From the NCBI GenBank assembly GCA_036245525.1, contig BTPG01000004.1:228805709-228869708 (forward strand): a DNA stretch of 64,000 nucleotides. Direction: 5' to 3'. The position numbers were made by a program, and so were the translations under genes. The DNA is from Semisulcospira habei. Lineage: Eukaryota; Mollusca; Gastropoda; Semisulcospiridae. Position 1 is the stretch's first letter. The number at the start of each line of letters is the position of its first letter. The notes under the pieces were generated by a model. That model saw nothing but the letters and a program-made list of their open reading frames with translations, was not told the origin of the DNA and did no database searches. Shown piece after piece: positions 43,505 to 50,900 of this stretch.

Positions 43505-44136
43505 GAAAGAACACCATCATCATCATCATCATCAGTCCCTTGCCCGAACTGGGCATTGGGGGGACTGAAAGGCAGCAGCAACAGACAGTGCTCTCCACTG
43601 AGTTCTATTTTGGGCGGTGGCAAGCAAGTCTGGCATCTCGAGTTCGGTCCATTCTTTTATGTTTGCGACCCAACTCTTTCTCTGACGACCTCGCCGACGA
43701 CTTCCTTCGAGAGTGCCTTGGAGGATAGTCTTGGACAAGGTGTTGTGTCGGGTCACGTGGCCAAACCAAGCAAGCTTGCGCCGTTTCACGGTTGCCAGAA
43801 GGGGTTCATGTGGGCCCACCAGGGAAGTGACGATGCTCCGTGACGATAGCTTCAAGTACTTGGGAGCCACCCTGTCCAAAGACGGTAGTTGCGTAGCAGA
43901 GATCCGTATCAGGATAGGTACAGCAACATCCGCAATGGCCAGGCTGGACAGGATATGGCGAAGTAACTCCATCAGCTTCACCATCAAGTACAGGCTTTAC
44001 AAGTCCCTCGTAGTGTCTATTCTACTCTACGGCTGTGAGACTTGGACACTGCTTGCAGACTCAGAAAAGAAAATCCAGGCCTTTGAGAACAAGTGCCTGA
44101 GGAAGTTGCTCCGCATCTCGTACCGCGAAAGAACAT
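43505..44136 (-). mobile_element. LINE 3' fragment with a 5' inversion (twin priming)
   Basis: On minus, 43835 to 43515 encodes a LINE C-terminus: TSLVGPHEPLLATVKRRKLA, WFGHVTRHNTLSKT, LEGSRRRGRQRKSWVANIKE. It ends in a (GAT)n tail. On plus, 43840-44130 encodes the piece that normally comes just before it: FKYLGATLSKDGSC, LYKSLVVSILLYGCETWT and NKCLRKLLRISYRE. The 5' part is therefore inverted relative to the 3' part, the signature of twin-primed LINE insertion. The whole is flanked by GAAAGAACA at 43505-43513 and 44127-44135, a probable target-site duplication. Confidence 0.85.
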
Positions 44137-44502
44137 ACACACTGAAAAACAAGGATATATAAAAAATGACACCCAGAAATGCAATAAATATCAACAAAAA
44201 TAAATACCAACAAAATCGTAAAGCTACAGAACCCCCAACCAAAGTGGGGGCATGTGGCCAAGTTTGGCCCACTGACGAGAACAGTACATGGCCGGATTAC
44301 CAAAGTGAAATTTGCTCGTATGACACAAAGAAATACGAGGCAAAACCAAATCTAGGCCTGTGTCATGAAACTTTGTGTATGTATGGCCGATCCAGAACCA
44401 GGCTGAAATTAACATGTCCTTTGGTGTGCGATGTTCAGCACCATTTTCCTCAACTTGACATTGCTGAAAATCAAATGTCAACACAAAACGATGCCGTATC
44501 CC
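44137..44502. other. gene-free stretch
   Basis: Nothing recognised. Confidence 0.35.
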
Positions 44503-45184
44503 TTAACCTTTTGACACCGTAGTCTGCCAACTTGATTTTTCCCTGCTACCGTAGTAATTTTGACAAATTTCATTGGCCTTGTCTGTTGTAAAAATCTTAT
44601 CATACCCCAACATATTTGGTATCAGTGGAAAAAGCAATTCAAGGTGAACTCGTAGACACTATGCTGAAGAAAATATTTTGTAATGTTAAGATTTTACAGG
44701 TGTATAAAGAAGATGGGGTAAGAAGCCAAAAATCAAAAACAGTTTCACACTGGGTTCCACTGAAACTGAACATGCTGTTAGTGTATTAGTTAGCCAGAGT
44801 GTGAAAATTACACTCACCTAGCATTCCAGAGACATATTCTAGTGTGTCACCAGTAAATAATCCAGAAAGAAAGGCACAACAGAAAAGTTTCTTCACACAT
44901 AAAAGTTTTTACACCAAAATTCGCCATTTTTTTTTTTGCACATGGGGACGTTTTGTATTAGAGCTTCTAATTCGTTGGTTTCAGCCCATACAAACAAGAA
45001 AAGTCACTCTACAAGTAAAGAAATGAGTGCTTGACATATTATAGTAGATTGCTTCCCTTAGACCATACTGCCGGTATTGGCAATAGGGAAACTAGGCCAG
45101 CGCACATATGTGTGTGTCCCGTCGGCAACGGAGCTTTGCTTGGGGCACACATAAAATATGTGTGTTCCGTCGTCAAAAGGTTAA
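44503..45184. mobile_element. 682-bp TTAA element with 13-bp inverted ends
   Basis: TTAACCTTTTGAC at 44503 and GTCAAAAGGTTAA ending at 45184. No ORF of transposase type. A non-autonomous piggyBac-type element is the simplest reading. The right part has CACACATAAAATATGTGTG, a small palindrome. Confidence 0.7.
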
Positions 45185-45781
45185 TAGTGTAAATGACTGA
45201 CGTCACAGCAAATAACGTGTTCAACAAGCAGTGCGCACTTTGTGATAATATACTGACACCACTCGTAAACTAACAGGTCCAGGTACACTCGCACAGACCC
45301 CTGATTCAGTCGAATCTGATCGCAGCCATGGCTAATCGAGCCAACTCATCATTAAAAACACAACAACTGACACTGTTAAGGTATGCACGGTGGCGCAAGC
45401 ATAGTGCGTCTCAGATGCAGAAGCACGGAATTATAGTGCGTCTGCCTACCCCTTTGTAACATATTCAGCACTTGATTTTGAGTTTCAGTGCATCAGAGAC
45501 GCACTAAAACGGAAGCCCTAGATCATATACGGTGTTCAAAATAGTTCTGTATTTCACTTTGTTGTTTCAGATGTCGCAAGTTAAATTTCATCCTATTTGT
45601 GTTGTTGTGCAAAATGGACATTTGTTATGAATTTTATTTGTTGATTAAACTGTTGAGTTGGAGTTATTGTGTACTATTTAGACAATAAATGCATCACTCC
45701 AGTTCAAAAGATGGCTTCAGCCTACGTCGCTATTCTCCGGTTGTGAAAGATTCTGTAAAACATTGAAGTGGAGTGTTCATA
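45185..45781. other. gene-free stretch, possible 3' UTR of the zinc-finger gene
   Basis: On minus, an AATAAA (plus TTTATT near 45638) is about 590 bases past the zinc-finger stop codon and could be its poly(A) signal. GTGCGTCT and AGACGCAC recur three times (45408-45505). Confidence 0.3.
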
Positions 45782-45920
45782 TACTGTCATTGCTATACAG
45801 GCCTCGTGGCTGACACTAATGCAACTGTTTGATCCATAGTCACCAAGCGCGTTTCGTGCTCGGTGACTATGGATCAAACAGTTGCAGAAGTGTCAGGCGC
45901 GAGGCCTGTCTAGACAGTAT
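45782..45920. repeat. 139-bp palindrome
   Basis: ATACTGTC...ACAGGCCTCG...CAACTGTTTGATCCATAGTC then ACCAAGC is mirrored by GTGACTATGGATCAAACAGT ... CGAGGCCTGT...GACAGTAT around CGCGTTTCG. Arms are close to perfect. Confidence 0.85.
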
Positions 45921-45995
45921 ATGAATACGCCACTTCTATGCTGTAATATCCTAAACAACATCCAAACCAACATCCTAACATCTATAGTACTCACA

Positions 45996-46132
45996 AACCA
46001 GATAGGTGAGGCTAGCGCTGGCAGAATTGTCAGTACTCAAACCAAGGGGAATCACAGCGCTGGACAGACAACAGTTAAATCCCCTGCCCCCGCCTATCAG
46101 GCACCCAATCGCCAGCCCACAGAGAAATACGC
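45996..46132 (+). repeat. repeat P, single-arm copy
   Basis: CAGATAGGTGAGGCTAGCGC ... GGGGAATCACAGCGCTGGAC ... CAGGCACCCAATCGCCAGCC. Same family as 27200-27400 and the minus strand of 63575-63695. Confidence 0.75.
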
Positions 46133-46192
46133 AGGTATAGAATAAGACAATCATTTCCATTTCGAGAATGGAAATGATTGTCTTATTCTATA
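46133..46192. repeat. 60-bp hairpin
   Basis: TATAGAATAAGACAATCATT then TCCATT and its exact mirror around TCGAG. It lies about 40 bases past the zinc-finger stop codon, so it would be in that gene's 3' UTR. Confidence 0.85.
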
Positions 46193-46229
46193 AAAGGCCA
46201 GTTGTCAAAACCCTAGCGTGAACACTGCT

Positions 46230-47908
46230 CTACACAAACAGCTTTAATACTGTATTTCCACTGTGAATCAGCATGTGCCTTTTCAAGTGATGACTCTGAG
46301 AAAAACTGGCTCCACAGTCACATTGGTACGGCTTTATTCTGGCATGGCTCAACATGTGTCGCTTCAGGTTGTTGATAGAGGATAAACTTGCCGCACACAC
46401 CGAACACTGAAGCAGCCTTTCACTCGTGTGGGTCATCATGTGTTCTCTCAGACACTTGGCCCACTTGTAACTATGGCCACATTCTGAGCAGGAAAATTGT
46501 TTTTTGTCCGAGTGGGTAATCATGTGTGATTTCAAATACCTGGACTCTGCAAACCTGGCACCACACAGTGAACACAAATGCGGCTTCTCCACGTTGCGTT
46601 CACTTTTGTCCAGGTGAACTTTTTTGTGTAATTTTAGATACCTAGTCTGGGCAAAACAAGCATCACATTCTGGACACTTGAAAGGCTTTTCATCTGAGTG
46701 GACCAAAATGTGTCGTTTCAAGTTGGCAGGATCTGCAAAACTTGCGCCACACTCTGAACACATGTGAGGTTTCTCCAAAGAGTGAATGTACGTGTGTTTT
46801 TTCAAGTTACCTGCATCATTGAAACAAGCACCACATTCTGTGCATTCATAGGGTTTCTCGCCAGTGTGTATCAGCTTGTGCCTTCTCAAACTGCTGGCCT
46901 GGGTGAAAATAGATCCACACTCTGCACACACATGAGATTTGGGGGGCTTTTCAACTTTGGGGGGACGCACAATGGTGTGAATACGCTGATGTTTTTTTAA
47001 GTTGCCACTATCGTTGAAACAAGAACCACATTCTGTACACTTGTAGGGTTTGACGCCACTGTGAATAATCATGTGCCTTCTCAAACTGCTGGTCTGAGTA
47101 AATGTAGCGCCACATATTGGACACACACGTGACTTACGTGGCTTCTTCACAACTTGTGGCCTCTCAAGCGAGTCGTTTGCCTTCATTAAATGGGTGCACG
47201 AATGCTTTCGCAACTTGCTGGCATGACTGAAAGTGGCATCACATTCTGAGCACTTTATTGCTCCACCATTGTGAACACCCATGTGTCTCTTCAAGCTAAG
47301 GGCTCGGGGGAATACAGCATCACATTCTGTACACTCAAAAGTCTTCTCACTTTGTTTAGCAAGTGCTTGCTGCTTCAAGGGATTGGACTTTCGAGGAGAT
47401 GCCCTTTTCCAAGTCAGCTTCCGTGTTTCAAGTTCCGCGTTCGTGTTCTGCAATGATGCGTCATCGAGTGTGTTTTCAACAGAAGTCGTGTCCTGTTCCT
47501 TGCTGACGCATGTATTTTCAACAGTAGCCGTTGTCTGAGCAACAGTGCTTTCAACTGTAGTAGTGTTTTGATCTTCAGAGACCGAAACACTAATACTGTT
47601 GAAAGCACTGCTGCTGGCTGTGCCTGACCCCTGCCCTGACTGAGTAACACCACAGCCTGCATCCAGATAGACCTCAGGAGCAGAGTTTGGCGCTAAATCA
47701 AAATCAGCATCGGCTTCTGGCTCCTCCAACATCTGTGAGCCCTTCCGCAGCTGTGTATGGATGGCAGCTGTGCCAGCACTGTTCAGCTCCAGTTCCACTT
47801 GCGTGTGTTGGACAGGACCATCATGTTGTTCCCGAACAGCAACAGTTGGAAGGTCACTTTCCGGTCTCTCAGCTTCAAAGGGCAGCATTGACTTGAGCTC
47901 AGAATTTC
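46230..47908 (-). CDS. zinc-finger gene exon 4 (last): linker and 12 fingers
   Basis: Acceptor on minus is TTTTTTTTCTAG before 47908; the exon enters in phase 1 (GA completes Gly104) and reads NSELKS before the first internal Met (111). Fingers begin with FECTECDAVFPRALSLKRHM. Fingers 3 and 5 and fingers 4 and 6 resemble each other pairwise (CGATFTQTSSLRRH / CGSIFTQASSLRRH; CGSCFNDSGNLKKH / CGACFNDAGNLKKH), a sign of two-finger duplication. The stop at 46230-46232 follows LKLFV. Confidence 0.9.
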
Positions 47909-50900
47909 CTAGAAAAAAAAAGTATAACCAGTCAAAATCGCAAATGCACTGCCGTAAATTAATTTTTTACCAATTTACCCCATGGCTGCACAAGATGGAG
48001 GTGTTACCAAATGACTAAGTAAAAGTTGCACAAGAAGGAGGTGTTACCTAATGACTAAGTTGCACAAGATGGAGGTGTTACCTAATGACTAAGTATAAGT
48101 TGCACAAGATGGAGGCGTTACCTAATGACTAAGTATAAGTTGCACAAGATGGAGGTGTTACCTAATGACTAAGTATAAGTTGCACAAGATGGAGGCGTTA
48201 CCTAATGACTAAGTAAAAGTTGCACAAGATGGAGGTGTTACCTAATGACCAAGTATAAGTTGCACAAGATGGAGGTGTTACCTAATGACTAAGTAAAAGT
48301 TGCACAAGATGGAGGTGTTACCTAATGACTAAGTAAAAGTTGCACAAGATGGAGGTGTTACCTAATGACTAAGTATAAGTTGCACAAGATGGATTGATTG
48401 ATTGATTGTACATTGCTTAACGTCCCAACAGCAACAAGGCTTTCTCAGGACATGCCTGCACAGCTTGTGAAAAAATAAAATAAACAGAATATTGAATGTA
48501 TGTCGCCAGCTGGTCCAATACGTTAAATAAACCTACGCCATGGGGCCTAAATAAAGCTAAGACCATTTAGCAACACACATCCAATATCAAGAGCTACAGG
48601 CAGTGCAGACAGTTGGGAGAGTTTAAAAAGGCAAATACAGGTGAATGGACCAAGGGTAGACAGAAACACATGCCCCAGAATAGAGGGGAAAACCCACCCT
48701 GTGGGGATGACCAGGGTGACCCTGGAAACTAAAAAGTAGTTCACCCCACCCAAGTCCCCCAGGGCAGACCCAGGTGGGGGTGCACAAGATGGAGGTGTTA
48801 CCTAATGACTAAGTAAAAGTTGCACAAGATGGAGGTGTTACCTAATGACTAAGTAAAAGTTGCACAAGATGGAGGTGTTACCTAATGACTAAGTAAAAGT
48901 TGCACAAGATGGAGGCGTTACCTAATGATTAAGTATAAGTTGCACAAGATGGATGTGTTACCTAATGACTAAGTAAATGTTGCACAAGATGGAGGTGTTA
49001 CCTAATGACTAAGTAAAAGTTGCACAAGATGGAGGCGTTACCTAATGACTATGTGTAAGTTGCACAAGATGGATCAACCATGATTACTCGAGGATAACAC
49101 CAGATTAGCTTGGCGCCATCAGACGCCAACCTTATCTGGCACTAATCTTAATCCTTTCCATTTTGAAACACCACTGCCTGAAATTAATTTGATTATGATA
49201 GTTCAAGGGTGGTGCCAGAAGCTGTTCTGGCACCACCCTTGAACTAAAATGGTTGATCTATCTTCCTTCTGTAAGTGTAATGTAGCCTTCATAGGACAAT
49301 GAGCAAGATTTTTAAAAATCAGCCTCATGATGTAATGGGTTAAATTATCAGGGTTGATCAACATCCTGCTGCCGTGCATGGTTGGTTAGTTTGGATTTAA
49401 CGTCCATGGCACCAAAGTGATAATGGACGGCCATGACGGATGGGTTATGGGGGACAGGGAAATCTATTACCTAAGGAGACGAGTACGACCTGAACACTGA
49501 TCAACTCAGGCGCACTCCAACTGTGCCACTTTGATTTACCAGGACCTTTCAATGGACATGCTATTCAACAAGCCCGTCTTTCCCCCTGGATTGAGAGTCC
49601 AGCAAGTGAAAAATGCATAATAATGATGATAATAATAACAGTAACAATGTACATTTCTATGGTGCTTAATCTCCAGATTAATGATGCTCTAAGTGCTTTA
49701 CAAGACCAAAAATCACAGAACAAAAAGTACAAGGGGTGATGCAAGTTAGTATCTTACTATTAGGTATATCTGTACCAACTTTACTTTTGAAGTTGAATCT
49801 AGTATGTGAGAAAACACAATTTGGGGGAAAATACAGCTATATTGTACCTATTTCTGAACCTCCTTGTTACCCTCGATACTTTTTAGGGGTCAGCCAAATT
49901 AGTATGCATAGAAAGGTCTTACCATCAGGTATCTCTTTTGAGTTTGAAGTCGAAAATAGTAATTGAGAAAGAATTTTTTTTGTCTGACCTGGTTTTGGAA
50001 CAGACGTGACCTTGACCTTTAAAAGAGGTCGCTGAAATTTTGACGTTAGAAAGGTCTTGCCACAAAGTACCCTTGGCCAAGTTTAAAGACTGTGGCTTGA
50101 ATAGTCTCCAAGAAAATGCCAACATTAACCCATTTCATCCTGAGTCTGATTTTGTCCAAATTTTCTCACCTACGAAGGCTGCATTACTGATTAGGAGATA
50201 GATCAACTGTTTTAGTTCAAGGGTGGTGCCAGCATAGCTTGGCGCCTCAGGCGCCAAGCTATGCTAGCACCACCCTTGAACTGTCAGTCAAATTTATTTC
50301 AAGCAGTGGGTGTATCAGGATGAAAAGGGTTAAAGTTTACCATGATGCCAGACACATGACCACTGGCCCAATACATTGACTCAATTTTGCTATTGCACGT
50401 GAGCCAACTTAGGGTCAGCTTTTGAACATGTGTATATAAAATTCATGGTTTTCCATACATGTGTCAACCTTGTGTGACCCCTTATTTGACCCCTGACCTC
50501 TGTGAGAGGCCAACCATTTTAATTAGAAAGATCTGCATTGTCATCAGCTACATTTCTGCCAAGTTTTCAAAAATGCTGATGGAAGCTTTTTTTTAATTTT
50601 TTTTTTTTTTACACATTTCCAGCCTCAAAAGACCCTCAATGTTTCAGCGGGAATCTCTGAACCAAGTTTTGGTTTAAAATTTACAAATTAAAATAATTTG
50701 GGTCAAAATATGGCCATTTTGGACTCATTTCTTAATCTCTGTGACCTTGACCTTTGAGAGTGATCGCCGAAATTTGTATGTTTACAAAGGTCAAAGTATC
50801 CTTCAAGACAGGTGCTTGTATACTCTCCAAGAAAATGCCCACATTAAGCCTTTTAGCACCGAGTCCCTTCAGCAGGAGATGGATTGACCATGATAATTCA

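Noticed and set aside
45975..46160. Small ORF GLAIGCLIGGGRG seen at 27.2 and 46.1 kb on minus
   Set aside because: It lies within non-coding repeat P; the third copy does not keep the frame.
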